A stretch of DNA of 64,000 nt from Streptomyces sp. Ag109_O5-10 (GCF_900105755.1 NZ_FNTQ01000001.1:3720001-3784000), one strand, 5' to 3'. Shown: positions 7,944 to 16,393, counted from the stretch's first letter. Numbers and translations: made by a program. The notes: generated by a model not told the origin, from the sequence alone.

Positions 7944-8717
7944 ATGACAACGGCTCTGATTACGGGATCGACCGCGGGGATCGGTGCCGCGTTCGCGCGG
8001 CGGCTGGCGGCTGACGGGCACAACCTCGTCCTGGTGGCGCGGGACACCAAGCGGCTGCGCGAGCAGGCGACCGAGCTGCACGACCGGCACGGCATCGAGG
8101 CGGAGGTGCTCACCGCCGACCTCGCCGAGGACGCCGGCATCGAGTCGGTCGCCGCCCGGCTCGGGGACCGCCGTCACCCGGTCGACCTGCTGGTCAACAA
8201 CGCCGGCTTCGGCAACAAGGGCCGTTATCTGGACGTCTCGATGGCCGACGAGCTGCGCATGCTCAAGGTGCACTGCGAGGCGGTGCTGCGGCTGACCTCG
8301 GCCGCGGCCGAGGCGATGCGCGAGCGCGGCCGCGGCGGAGTGGTCAACGTGGCGTCGGTGGCGGCCTTCGTGCCGCGCGGGACGTACGGCGCCTCCAAGG
8401 CGTGGGTCGTGCAGTTCACCCAGGGCGCGGCGCGCGACCTCGCGGGCAGCGGGGTGCGGCTGATGGCGCTGGCGCCGGGGTTCGTCCGTACGGAGTTCCA
8501 TCAGCGGGCCGGGATGGGCACGGACAACATCCCGGACTGGATGTGGCTGGACGCGGACAAGCTGGTCGCGGCGGCGCTGGCCGACCTCGCGCGCGGGAAG
8601 ACGCTGTCGGTCCCGGATCCCCGCTACAAGGTGCTGACGGGCCTGGCGAAGGTGGCGCCGCGCGGGCTGGTGGGCGGCATCAGCGCGAAGACGGGCCGCA
8701 AGTACGGGCCGCAGTAG
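7944..8717 (+). CDS. Short-chain dehydrogenase/reductase
   Basis: A 257-aa classical SDR. The N-terminal NAD(P)-binding motif is TGSTAGIGAAFA, followed by LVNNAGFG near residue 90, catalytic Ser in VNVASVAAF, and YxxxK (YGASK). The downstream segment LAPGFVRTEFH is also typical. The ATG at 7944 is favoured over an upstream GTG because it opens directly onto the nucleotide-binding strand (MTTALITG). Closest in style to DltE/YqjQ-type reductases; substrate unknown. Followed at 121 bp by the ester-cyclase-like gene. Confidence 0.9.
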   Translation: MTTALITGSTAGIGAAFARRLAADGHNLVLVARDTKRLREQATELHDRHGIEAEVLTADLAEDAGIESVAARLGDRRHPVDLLVNNAGFGNKGRYLDVSMADELRMLKVHCEAVLRLTSAAAEAMRERGRGGVVNVASVAAFVPRGTYGASKAWVVQFTQGAARDLAGSGVRLMALAPGFVRTEFHQRAGMGTDNIPDWMWLDADKLVAAALADLARGKTLSVPDPRYKVLTGLAKVAPRGLVGGISAKTGRKYGPQ

Positions 8718-8838
8718 GGACCAGGACCCGGCCCGCCCCGGACCCGTCCTATCGGAACATATCGGGGCACACCGGGACGGGTCCGGTGAGACGATGGTGT
8801 CGTTCGGTCGCGCCCGCAGGGGGGCCGGAGGCGGTGTC

Positions 8839-9546
8839 ATGACGTTCGTGCAGCTCATCGAGTGCAGGACCAGGCGGTTCGACGAGATGGACCGGCTGAT
8901 GGACAGGTGGGTCGAGCAGACCAAGGGGAAGCGGACGGCGACGCACACGCTGGTCGGCAAGGACCGCACCGACGCGGAGCGCGTCGTGGAGATCGTGGAG
9001 TTCCCGTCGTACGAGGAGGCGATGCGGAACTCGCGGCTCCCGGAGACCGACAAGGTCTTCCACGAGCTGCTGGCGCTGTGCGAGGGGACGCCGAGGTTCA
9101 CCGATCTGGACGTGGTGCGCGACGAGGGGCTGTTCGCCGGCACCGCGCGGCGGTTCTTCGAGACGATCGCCGCGCCCGGCCCGCTGGTTCCGCTGGACGG
9201 CCTGCTCGCCGAGGACTACCACGACCACGATCCGGTCGAGGGACAGGACACCATCGGCATGGACGCGATGCGGCGCAAGCTGGAGATGTGGCGGGGGGCC
9301 TTCGACTTCACGTTCCTCGTCGAGGACCAGATCGCCCAGGGCGACCGGGTGTGCACCAGGTGGCTGTGGACGGGCGTGCAGAAGGCGGCGTTCATGGGCG
9401 TGGCCAACACCGGCCGGCAGGCCACCATGGCCGGAACCACCATCCACCGCTTCGGCGCCGACGGGAAGATGGCCGAGGGCTGGCTGCAGTACGACCGGAT
9501 GGGACTGCTGGCTCAGCTGGGTGCGCTGGACGCGCTGGAGAACTAG
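8839..9546 (+). CDS. SnoaL/ester-cyclase-like protein with N-terminal ferredoxin-like domain
   Basis: A 235-aa two-part protein. Residues 1-100 resemble a small alpha/beta (ABM-like) domain (VQLIECRTRRFDEMDRLMDRW ... VVEIVEFPSYEEAMRNS). Residues about 105-230 form a SnoaL-like polyketide cyclase/ester cyclase cone (FFETIAAPGPLVPLDGLLAEDYHDHDP ... IAQGDRVCTRWLWTG ... TTIHRFGADGKMAEGWLQYD). GGAGG sits 8 nt before the ATG. Such proteins are widespread in Streptomyces outside antibiotic clusters; no reaction can be assigned. Convergent with groEL1 across a strong bidirectional terminator. Confidence 0.8.
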   Translation: MTFVQLIECRTRRFDEMDRLMDRWVEQTKGKRTATHTLVGKDRTDAERVVEIVEFPSYEEAMRNSRLPETDKVFHELLALCEGTPRFTDLDVVRDEGLFAGTARRFFETIAAPGPLVPLDGLLAEDYHDHDPVEGQDTIGMDAMRRKLEMWRGAFDFTFLVEDQIAQGDRVCTRWLWTGVQKAAFMGVANTGRQATMAGTTIHRFGADGKMAEGWLQYDRMGLLAQLGALDALEN

Positions 9547-9574
9547 GCCGACCATCGAAGGACCCGCGAGGGGC

Positions 9575-9615
9575 GAAGCCCCCGTTCCCGGCGGACGACC
9601 GGGAACGGGGGCTTC
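9575..9615. terminator. Bidirectional terminator between cyclase gene and groEL1
   Basis: Perfect 17-bp stem (GAAGCCCCCGTTCCCGG and its complement) with a 7-nt loop, centred between two convergent genes (28 nt after one stop and 55 nt after the other). One of the strongest terminator-like hairpins in the window. Confidence 0.9.
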
Positions 9616-9670
9616 CTCAGAGACCGGTTCCTCCAAGACTGGCGCCTCGGAGACCTCGGAGTCCGGTGCC

Positions 9671-11293
9671 TCAGTGCGAGTGGCCGTGGGAGTGGCCGGC
9701 GGCGGCCTCTTCCTCTTCCTTCTTCTCGACGACCAGGGTCTCGGTCGTGAGCAGCAGGGAGGCGATGGAGGCGGCGTTCTCCAGGGCGGAGCGGGTGACC
9801 TTGACCGGGTCGATGACGCCGGCCTTGACCAGGTCGCCGTACTCGCCGGTGGCGGCGTTGTAGCCGTTGCCCTTCTCCAGCTCGGCGACCTTGGAGACGA
9901 TGACGTAGCCCTCCAGGCCGGCGTTCTCGGCGATCCAGCGCAGCGGCTCGACGGCGGCCTTGCGGACCACGGAGACACCGGTGGCCTCGTCGCCGGTCTT
10001 GCCGAGGTTGTCGTCGAGGACCTTCACGGCGTGGACGAGCGCGGAGCCACCACCGGAGACGATGCCCTCCTCGACCGCGGCGCGGGTCGCGGAGATGGCG
10101 TCCTCCAGACGGTGCTTCTTCTCCTTCAGCTCCACCTCGGTGGCGGCGCCGACCTTGATCACGCACACGCCGCCGGCCAGCTTCGCGAGGCGCTCCTGGA
10201 GCTTCTCGCGGTCCCAGTCGGAGTCGGTGTTCTCGATCTCGGCCTTGATCTGGGCGACGCGGCCGCTGACCGCACCGGAGTCACCGGCGCCGTCGACGAC
10301 CGTGGTGTCGTCCTTGGTGACCGTGACACGGCGGGCGGAGCCCAGCACGTCCAGGCCGACCTGGTCGAGCTTGAGGCCGACCTCCTCGGAGACGACCGTG
10401 GCGCCGGTGAGGATCGCCAGGTCCTCCAGCATCGCCTTGCGGCGGTCGCCGAAGCCGGGGGCCTTGACCGCGACCGCGTTGAAGGTGCCGCGGATCTTGT
10501 TGACGACCAGGGTCGACAGGGCCTCGCCCTCGACGTCCTCGGCGATGATCAGCAGCGGCTTCGAGGCGTTGGACTGGATGATCTTCTCGAGCAGCGGCAG
10601 CAGGTCCGCGATGGAGGAGATCTTGCCCTGGTTGATGAGGATGTAGGGGTCCTCCAGGACGGCTTCCATGCGCTCCTGGTCCGTCACGAAGTACGGCGAC
10701 AGGTAGCCCTTGTCGAAGGCCATGCCCTCGGTGAAGTCCAGCTCCAGACCGAAGGTGTTGGACTCCTCGACGGTGATGACACCGTCCTTGCCGACCTTGT
10801 CCATCGCCTCGGCGATGAGCTCGCCGACCTGCTGGTCCTGGGCGGACAGCGCGGCGACGGCGGCGATGTCGGACTTCTCGTCGATCGGGCGGGCCGACGC
10901 GAGCAGGTCCTCGGAGACGGCGGCGACCGCGGCGTCGATGCCCTTCTTCAGGGCGGCCGGGGAGGCACCGGCGGCGACGTTCTTCAGGCCCTCGCGGACG
11001 AGCGCCTGAGCCAGCACGGTGGCGGTGGTCGTACCGTCACCCGCGATGTCGTTGGTCTTGGTCGCCACCTCCTTGACCAGCTGCGCGCCGAGGTTCTCGT
11101 ACGGGTCCTCGATCTCGACCTCGCGGGCGATCGTGACACCGTCGTTGGTGATGGTGGGGGCGCCGAACTTCTTGTCGATGACGACGTTGCGGCCCTTGGG
11201 GCCGATCGTCACCTTCACCGTGTCGGCAAGCTTGTTGACGCCGCGCTCAAGGGCGCGACGGGCGTCCTCGTCGAACTTCAGGATCTTCGCCAT
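9671..11293 (-). CDS. groEL1: 60-kDa chaperonin GroEL1
   Basis: A 540-aa ATP-dependent chaperonin subunit forming the Hsp60 ring for cytosolic protein folding. Equatorial ATP-site motifs are NDGVTIAREVEIEDP and NDIAGDGTTTATVLAQALV; the apical domain contains PGFGDRRKAMLEDLA and the C-terminal half GIVSGGGSALVHA. The C-terminus ends GHSHGHSH rather than the Gly-Met tail of GroEL2-type chaperonins, marking it as the groES-linked actinobacterial GroEL1 paralog. It lies 126 bp downstream of groES in a CIRCE-controlled operon; the gap holds a 14-bp hairpin that may set the groES:groEL1 ratio. Confidence 0.97.
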   Translation of the reverse strand: MAKILKFDEDARRALERGVNKLADTVKVTIGPKGRNVVIDKKFGAPTITNDGVTIAREVEIEDPYENLGAQLVKEVATKTNDIAGDGTTTATVLAQALVREGLKNVAAGASPAALKKGIDAAVAAVSEDLLASARPIDEKSDIAAVAALSAQDQQVGELIAEAMDKVGKDGVITVEESNTFGLELDFTEGMAFDKGYLSPYFVTDQERMEAVLEDPYILINQGKISSIADLLPLLEKIIQSNASKPLLIIAEDVEGEALSTLVVNKIRGTFNAVAVKAPGFGDRRKAMLEDLAILTGATVVSEEVGLKLDQVGLDVLGSARRVTVTKDDTTVVDGAGDSGAVSGRVAQIKAEIENTDSDWDREKLQERLAKLAGGVCVIKVGAATEVELKEKKHRLEDAISATRAAVEEGIVSGGGSALVHAVKVLDDNLGKTGDEATGVSVVRKAAVEPLRWIAENAGLEGYVIVSKVAELEKGNGYNAATGEYGDLVKAGVIDPVKVTRSALENAASIASLLLTTETLVVEKKEEEEAAAGHSHGHSH

Positions 11294-11331
11294 GGCAGCG
11301 GATGCCCTCTCGGAAATCTGGGGTGAACAAG

Positions 11332-11385
11332 GCTGCGCCCCTGGCGCCCGGCTTCTCGGAGGATCGCGGGGGCCAGGGGCGCAGC
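11332..11385 (-). promoter_or_regulatory. Hairpin in the groES-groEL1 intergenic region
   Basis: Perfect 14-bp inverted repeat (GCTGCGCCCCTGGC / GCCAGGGGCGCAGC) with a 26-nt loop, between groES and groEL1. It could be a partial terminator or an RNA-processing or stability element separating the two cistrons. Processing of groESL mRNA between the genes is known in other bacteria such as Agrobacterium. Confidence 0.6.
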
Positions 11386-11419
11386 TTCAAGCGGAGTGCT
11401 TGAGGTGTGAGTCGCAGGC

Positions 11420-11728
11420 TTACTTCTCGATGATCGCGAGCACGTCGCGAGCCGAGAGGACGAGGTACTCGTCGCCGTTGTACTTCACCTCGGTGCCGCC
11501 GTACTTGCTGTAGAGCACGACGTCGCCGACCTTGACGTCGAGCGGCAGGCGCTCGCCGTTCTCGAAACGGCCCGGGCCCACGGCGAGGACGGCGCCCTCC
11601 TGGGGCTTCTCCTTCGCGGTGTCCGGGATGACCAGGCCGGAGGCCGTGGTCTGCTCGGCGTCGAGCGGCTGGACCACGATGCGGTCCTCAAGCGGCTTGA
11701 TGGCAACCTTGGAGCTGGCGGTCGTCAC
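11420..11728 (-). CDS. groES: 10-kDa co-chaperonin GroES
   Basis: A 102-aa heptameric lid of the GroEL chamber. Typical motifs are KPLEDRIVVQPLDAEQTTASGLVIPDTAKEKPQEGAVLAVGPGR, where the mobile loop lies around TTASGLVIP, and VLYSKYGGTEVKYNGDEYLVLSARDVLAII. The start is GTG with GGGGGAGG 8 nt upstream. First gene of the groES-groEL1 operon, under a promoter overlapped by CIRCE. Confidence 0.98.
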   Translation of the reverse strand: MTTASSKVAIKPLEDRIVVQPLDAEQTTASGLVIPDTAKEKPQEGAVLAVGPGRFENGERLPLDVKVGDVVLYSKYGGTEVKYNGDEYLVLSARDVLAIIEK

Positions 11729-11827
11729 GATCCGACCTCCCCCTTCGGAGATCTCACGGGGTTAACTGTCTGAGGTGGCGACCAGGTCGATCCGTCGTCG
11801 CGGGTGCCGGACCTGCCCGTCGCGTTG

Positions 11828-11854
11828 TTGGCACTCTCATCTGCCGAGTGCCAG
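11828..11854 (-). promoter_or_regulatory. CIRCE operator 1 (HrcA site)
   Basis: TTGGCACTC-N9-GAGTGCCAG, one half-site pair of the CIRCE consensus TTAGCACTC-N9-GAGTGCTAA with three mismatches. It sits downstream of the -10 box, in the groES leader. Confidence 0.92.
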
Positions 11855-11859
11855 AGCCG

Positions 11860-11889
11860 AGACTATGACCGTGATTAGCACTCGGTCAA
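11860..11889 (-). promoter_or_regulatory. Predicted vegetative promoter of groES-groEL1
   Basis: On the minus strand TTGACC (-35, 11889-11884) and TAGTCT (-10, 11865-11860) are spaced by 18 nt. The -35 box lies inside the spacer of CIRCE 2 and CIRCE 1 lies just downstream of the -10, so HrcA bound at either would block polymerase. Confidence 0.65.
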
Positions 11890-11901
11890 GCGGAGTGCCA
11901 A
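11875..11901 (-). promoter_or_regulatory. CIRCE operator 2 (HrcA site)
   Basis: TTAGCACTC-N9-GAGTGCCAA, nearly perfect CIRCE (one mismatch), overlapping the predicted -35 of groES. The hrcA gene itself is not in this window. Confidence 0.95.
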
Positions 11902-11987
11902 TTGCGTGCGGCGCGGCGCCGGAATCGCCCTCCCGGGGGGGGCGTCACGGGGCGACGGCGGCGCGCACCTCCCCGACCAGGATCGGG

Positions 11988-12791
11988 CTAGAGATAGTCC
12001 TCAAGACGGCCCACCGTCAGCCCGCTCGCCTGCACCCGGCGCAGCAGCCGGGCGGTGCGCACCCTGAGGGTCGGGCCGAGTGCCTCGTCGGGGCCCACCA
12101 GGATGATGTCGCCGGGGCGGAGCTGTCTGTCGCCGGTCCGGTAGCTGATGCCGTCGGGGGTCGTCGCCGCCCGCCACAGCACCACCGCGGCGACTCCGCA
12201 GTCGTCCGCGGCGCGCAGGGTGGTGGTGTCGTAGGTGCCGTAGGGCGGGCGGAAGAGGCGGGGCCGGATGCCGAAGCGGGACTTCAGCTTCTCCTGCTGG
12301 CCGCAGATCTCGGCGCGCTGGCCGGCGTACGGCAGGCCGGGCATGGCCGGGTGGTCGAGGGTGTGGTTCTCGACGCTCGCGCCGACCGACTGGAGGCGGG
12401 CGAAGTGGCCGTAGCCGGGACCGACCACGCTGTCCGTGAGGAACATGCTCACCGGCAGCCGCAGTTCGCGGACCATGTCGACGAAGCGGGGGTCCTTCTC
12501 GGCCCCGTCGTCGTAGGTCAGGAAGACCACCCGGTCGGAGGTGGTGACGTGGTCGACGACCGGTGGGAGGCCGGTGCGCACGGACAGCGGGTGCAGCGGC
12601 GGGCGGGGCGCCGGGGCGAGCGGCTCGGTCAGACCCCATTGGCGGTACGTCGGCTCGCCGGACGGGCCGTGCGGGTGCACCCGGTCGGCCGCCTTCCTGC
12701 CGAGCCGTTCGATGGGGTCGACGGAGGGCGCGCACGCGGACAGCAGGAGGGCGGCGGCCAGGACAGCGGCCGTCGCCCTCGGTCGGCTCAC
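11988..12791 (-). CDS. Polysaccharide deacetylase family lipoprotein (second of a tandem pair)
   Basis: A 267-aa exported lipoprotein. The signal peptide ends in lipobox LLSAC at about residue 20. The NodB-type deacetylase domain (about 85-265) shows motif 1 TYDDGAEKD, motif 2 ENHTLDHP and motif 3 RPPYGTYD. These enzymes remove N- or O-acetyl groups from peptidoglycan or exopolysaccharide using a metal held by Asp-His-His. The GTG start overlaps the upstream gene stop (GTGA), so translation is coupled. It ends RLEDYL exactly like its neighbour, showing tandem duplication. Loss of Phe in TFDDG to Tyr is minor; activity is likely but untested. Confidence 0.9.
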   Translation of the reverse strand: MSRPRATAAVLAAALLLSACAPSVDPIERLGRKAADRVHPHGPSGEPTYRQWGLTEPLAPAPRPPLHPLSVRTGLPPVVDHVTTSDRVVFLTYDDGAEKDPRFVDMVRELRLPVSMFLTDSVVGPGYGHFARLQSVGASVENHTLDHPAMPGLPYAGQRAEICGQQEKLKSRFGIRPRLFRPPYGTYDTTTLRAADDCGVAAVVLWRAATTPDGISYRTGDRQLRPGDIILVGPDEALGPTLRVRTARLLRRVQASGLTVGRLEDYL

Positions 12792-13681
12792 AGGTAGTCC
12801 TCCAGGCGCGCCACCGCGTAGCCGTCACGGGTGACCTTGTTCAGGAAGCGGCGCATGTCGTCGACCATGGTGCCGTCCCAGTCGTTCCGGCCCCGGAAGT
12901 GCGTGAGGACGATGTCTCCGGGGTGCAGCGAGCGGTCCCACTCGCGGTACTCCCAGTGGTCGACGAACACCTCCTCGTCCCAGATCGGCGCGTACTTGAT
13001 GCCGCAGGTCTTGGCGGCGCGCAGGGTGTCGCCGTTGTAGTTGCCGTAGGGCGGCCGGAAGACCGTCGGCGCCTTGCCGAACTGCCGCTTCATGATGTCC
13101 TGCATGCCGCAGATCTCGTGCTTCTGCTCCTCGTAGGTCAGACCGGGCAGGTAGGGGTGGGTGAGGGTGTGGTTGTTGAGGGTGTGGCCCTCGGCCTGCA
13201 TCCGGCGGAAGTAGCCGTAGTCGTCCTTGACCAGGTAGTTGCTGAGGAACGCGGTGTAGGGGATGTGCAGCTCGCCCATCATCCGCAGGAAGTCCGGGTC
13301 CTTCTCGGCGCCGTCGTCGATGGTGAGGAAGACGACCTTCTTCCTGGTGGGGACCGTGGTGAAGACCGGGGGGAGGTCGTCCTCGACCTGGCCGTCCACC
13401 TCGAAGCCGTCGCGAGCGGTGATCGCCGGCTTGCGCTTCGGCGGGGCCGGAGGCCGCAGCGGGACCGCGTCGAGACCCCAGCGCCGGGCGGCGGCGACCA
13501 GGGCGGCGTGGTCGTCGGGGGCGGCGGCGCCCCGGTGGGCCTGCTGGCCCGCGGCGGGCCGGACCGCGGCCTCGTCCCCCGGCCCGCCGCAGCCGGAGAC
13601 GACGGCGACGGCCGCTACGGCGGTGAGGGCAACCATGGCCGAAACCACCCTATTTTTGTCATTTTGTACGACTGCTCGCAT
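12788..13681 (-). CDS. Polysaccharide deacetylase family lipoprotein (first of a tandem pair)
   Basis: A 297-aa lipoprotein whose signal peptide ends in SGC (about residue 31). A Pro/Ala-rich linker precedes the NodB-type domain (about 110-297), which has TIDDGAEKD, NNHTLTHP and RPPYGNYN. I start at ATG 13681 (MRAVVQND), since the longer open frame would overlap the opposite methyltransferase gene. It resembles the downstream gene over the whole catalytic domain and shares the C-terminal RLEDYL. Divergent from the methyltransferase gene by 90 bp. Probable role in cell-wall or exopolysaccharide deacetylation. Confidence 0.9.
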   Translation of the reverse strand: MRAVVQNDKNRVVSAMVALTAVAAVAVVSGCGGPGDEAAVRPAAGQQAHRGAAAPDDHAALVAAARRWGLDAVPLRPPAPPKRKPAITARDGFEVDGQVEDDLPPVFTTVPTRKKVVFLTIDDGAEKDPDFLRMMGELHIPYTAFLSNYLVKDDYGYFRRMQAEGHTLNNHTLTHPYLPGLTYEEQKHEICGMQDIMKRQFGKAPTVFRPPYGNYNGDTLRAAKTCGIKYAPIWDEEVFVDHWEYREWDRSLHPGDIVLTHFRGRNDWDGTMVDDMRRFLNKVTRDGYAVARLEDYL

Positions 13682-13771
13682 GGCCTCGGATCTTTCCAGC
13701 CCTCTCCCCGGAACCCCGGCAGACACCTCGGCCGGAGGCGAACCGTCCACCGACTGGCCGACAATGACCCG

Positions 13772-14944
13772 GTGAACGACCTCCTCTCCCTCCTCCTCAC
13801 CCCCGAGGGCCACGCCCTCCTCGACGAGGTGCGCGGCACCGCGCCCGCCGACGAGCTGGCCGTGGCCACCCGGCTGCGCCGCGAGCACCCCGCCGAGCTG
13901 GTGTCGGCGGCGCTGGCCCAGGCCCGGCTGCGGCAGCGGGCGGCGGCGAAGTTCGGGGAGGCGGACGCGGACCGCATGTTCTTCACGCCGAACGGGGTCG
14001 AGCAGTCGACGCGGGCGACAGTCGCCGCGTACCGGGCCGAGCGGCTGAAGGCGCTCGGGGTGACCTCGGTGGCCGACCTGTGCTGCGGGATCGGGGGCGA
14101 CGCGATCGCGCTGGCGCGGGCCGGCATCCGCGTCCTCGCCGTGGACCGGGACCCGGTGACGGCGGCCACCGCCCGCGCGAACGCCGGGGCGCTCGGGCTC
14201 GCCGACCTGATCGAGGTCCGGGAGGCGGACGTCCAGGAGGTGGACACGGCCGGCCACGACGCCGTCTTCGTCGACCCGGCCCGGCGCGGCGGCCGCGGCC
14301 GCATCTTCGACCCCGAGGCCTACTCACCGCCCCTGTCCTGGGCGGTGGCGACCGCGTCGGCGGCCCGGGTGGCCGCGCTGAAGATCGCCCCCGGCATCCC
14401 GCACGAGGCGGTCCCGGCGGCGGCCGAGGCGGAGTGGATCTCGGACGGCGGCGACGTGAAGGAGGCCGTCCTCTGGTTCGGCACCGGCGCCCCCGGGGCC
14501 GTCCGCGCCACCCTCCTGCCCGGCCCGCGCACCCTGCTCGGCCGCGGCCTGCCCGACCCCGCCGTCCGCCCGGTCGGCCGTTACCTCTACGAGCCGGACG
14601 GCGCCGTCATCCGCGCCCACCTGGTCGCCGAGGCGGCCGAGGAACTGGCCGGCGGCCTCATCGACCCGACGATCGCCTACGTCACGGCCGATACGCTCCG
14701 GGCCACCGACTACGCCACGGCGTACGAGATCACGGACGAACTCCCCTTCAACGTCAAGAGGCTGAAGGCCCTGCTGCGGGAGCGCGAGGTCGGGAACCTG
14801 ACCGTGAAGAAGCGCGGGTCGGCGGTGGAGCCGGAGGAACTGCGCAGGAAGGTCAAGCCGCAGGGCCCGAACGCGGCGACCGTGTTCCTGACCCGGGTGG
14901 CGGGGGCGCCCACGATGCTCCTCGGCCACCCCGCCCGGCCCTAG
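13772..14944 (+). CDS. Class I SAM-dependent methyltransferase with THUMP-like C-terminal domain
   Basis: A 390-aa methyltransferase. The N-terminal helical part is followed by the SAM-binding motif ADLCCGIGGDAIALA (about 108-122), the acidic VDRDPVT, and VFVDPARRGGRGR in the catalytic loop position. The C-terminal THUMP-like segment (about 300-385) includes DELPFNVKRLKALLREREVGNLTVKKRG. The DPARR family is thought to act on RNA, but no substrate is established here. The GTG at 13772 is the first sensible start. The stop codon TAG lies within the left end of the 169-bp MITE-like insertion (14941-15109), so the original C-terminus may have been altered. Confidence 0.85.
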   Translation: MNDLLSLLLTPEGHALLDEVRGTAPADELAVATRLRREHPAELVSAALAQARLRQRAAAKFGEADADRMFFTPNGVEQSTRATVAAYRAERLKALGVTSVADLCCGIGGDAIALARAGIRVLAVDRDPVTAATARANAGALGLADLIEVREADVQEVDTAGHDAVFVDPARRGGRGRIFDPEAYSPPLSWAVATASAARVAALKIAPGIPHEAVPAAAEAEWISDGGDVKEAVLWFGTGAPGAVRATLLPGPRTLLGRGLPDPAVRPVGRYLYEPDGAVIRAHLVAEAAEELAGGLIDPTIAYVTADTLRATDYATAYEITDELPFNVKRLKALLREREVGNLTVKKRGSAVEPEELRRKVKPQGPNAATVFLTRVAGAPTMLLGHPARP

Positions 14945-15109
14945 TGCCGCAACAGGCAACGTTCGCCCCGTCACGACGCCCGGCACGCACTCTCGCCGCA
15001 CCAGCCGAAAGCCCAAGTACATCCAGTACGAGGACTTCCGGCCGGCACGCCGAGAGCACGCACCGGACGCCGCTCCTTGACGGGCGAACGTTGCCTGCCG
15101 CGGCACTAG
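14941..15109. mobile_element. 169-bp MITE-like element with terminal inverted repeats
   Basis: The ends are inverted: CTAGTGCCGC at the left and GCGGCACTAG at the right. The inner arms GGCAACGTTCGCC and GGCGAACGTTGCC lie close to each end, followed by GTCA/TGAC. The repeats total about 32 bp with few mismatches. CTAG at both outer edges could be a target-site duplication or part of the repeat. There is no transposase inside, so it would be mobilised in trans. It lies between two convergent genes, contributes the stop of the methyltransferase gene, and ends 3 bp before the sigma-gene stop. Confidence 0.8.
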
Positions 15110-15112
15110 CGG

Positions 15113-16393
15113 CTAGGCCTCCGCCGCCCGGCGCCGCAGCAGTTCCCGTTCCCGCTCGTTGTGCGCGAGACCCGCGGCCCGTTCGAACTCCGCGCGGGCC
15201 TCGGCCGTGCGCCCGAGGCGGGCCAGCAGGTCGCCGCGGACGCTCGGCAGGAGGTGGTAGCCGCTCAGGGCGGGTTCGGCGGTCAGCGAGTCCACGATCG
15301 CGAGGGCCGCCGCCGGGCCGTCCGCCATCGACACGGCCACCGCCCGGTTCAGCTCGACGACCGGGGACGGGGAGCGGGCCGCCAGCAGCCCGTACAGGGT
15401 GGCGATGGCCCTCCAGTCGGTCTCCTCGTACGTGTACGCGTGCGCGTGGCAGGCCGCGATGGCCGCCTGGAGGGCGTACGGCCCCGGCGCGCCGGTCGCC
15501 GTGGCGTCCGCGCGGGCCAGGGCCCTGATGCCGCGGGCGATGAGCATGCGGTTCCAGCGGCGGCGGTTCTGGTCCCGCAGGAGGACCGGTGCGCCGTCGG
15601 GCCCGGTGCGGGCGGCCGTACGGGAGGACTGGAACTCCAGGAGGGAGGTGAGGGCGTGCACCTCCGGTTCCTTCGGCATCAGGGCGGACAGGAGGCGGGC
15701 CAGCCGCAACGCGTCCTCGCAGAGCGACGGGCGCAGCCAGTCGTCGCCCGCCGTGGCCGCGTAGCCCTCGTTGTAGACCAGGTAGATGACGTCCAGGACC
15801 GAGCCGAGCCGGGCCTCGCGGTCGGGTCCGTACGGCACCTCGAAGGCGACGTTCTTCGTCGCGAGGGTGCGTTTGGCGCGGACGATGCGCTGGGCGACCG
15901 TCGGCTCGGGGACCAGGAAGGCGCGGGCGATCTCGGCCGTGGTCAGGCCGCCGAGGAGGCGCAGGGTGAGAGCCGTGCGTGCCTCGGGCGAGAGCACCGG
16001 GTGGCAGGTGGTGAAGACGAGCCGGAGCAGGTCGTCGTCGATGTCGTCCGGGTCGGCGGGTTCCTCCGGCGGGGCCGTCGTCTCGGTGGCGCGGCCGATC
16101 TCGGCGAGCTTGCGGGCGTAGTTCTCCCGGCGCCGGATCAGGTCGACGGCGCGGTGCCGGGCGGTCGCCATGAGCCAGGCGCCCGGGTTGTCGGGCACGC
16201 CGTCCCGGGGCCACTGCTCAAGGGCTGCGACCAGCGCGTCCTGCGCCAGCTCCTCCGCGATGCCGACGTCCCGGACGATCCGGGCGACGCCGGCGATCAC
16301 GCGGGGCGATTCGAGCCGGAAGACGGTCTCGATGGCGTGGCGGGGGTCGGCCGCGGCGGAGGCGGCGGGCCCGGCGGGGGGCTGTGTGCTCAC
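15113..16393 (-). CDS. ECF42-type RNA polymerase sigma factor with C-terminal extension
   Basis: A 426-aa sigma factor. Sigma2 (about 20-95) contains EELAQDALVAALEQWPRDGVPDNPGAWLMATARHRAVDLIRR. Sigma4 (about 125-185) contains LRLLGGLTTAEIARAFLVPEPTVAQRIVRAKRTL. A long all-helical extension (about 195-426) ends with TPR-like segments (YHLLPSVRGDLLARLGRTAEARAEFERA). Family ECF42 has this architecture and is found beside DGPF-domain proteins instead of anti-sigma factors; such a gene lies 43 bp upstream (16437-16793). GTG at 16393 has GGGGGG upstream. Its targets are usually the DGPF genes themselves. Confidence 0.9.
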   Translation of the reverse strand: MSTQPPAGPAASAAADPRHAIETVFRLESPRVIAGVARIVRDVGIAEELAQDALVAALEQWPRDGVPDNPGAWLMATARHRAVDLIRRRENYARKLAEIGRATETTAPPEEPADPDDIDDDLLRLVFTTCHPVLSPEARTALTLRLLGGLTTAEIARAFLVPEPTVAQRIVRAKRTLATKNVAFEVPYGPDREARLGSVLDVIYLVYNEGYAATAGDDWLRPSLCEDALRLARLLSALMPKEPEVHALTSLLEFQSSRTAARTGPDGAPVLLRDQNRRRWNRMLIARGIRALARADATATGAPGPYALQAAIAACHAHAYTYEETDWRAIATLYGLLAARSPSPVVELNRAVAVSMADGPAAALAIVDSLTAEPALSGYHLLPSVRGDLLARLGRTAEARAEFERAAGLAHNERERELLRRRAAEA

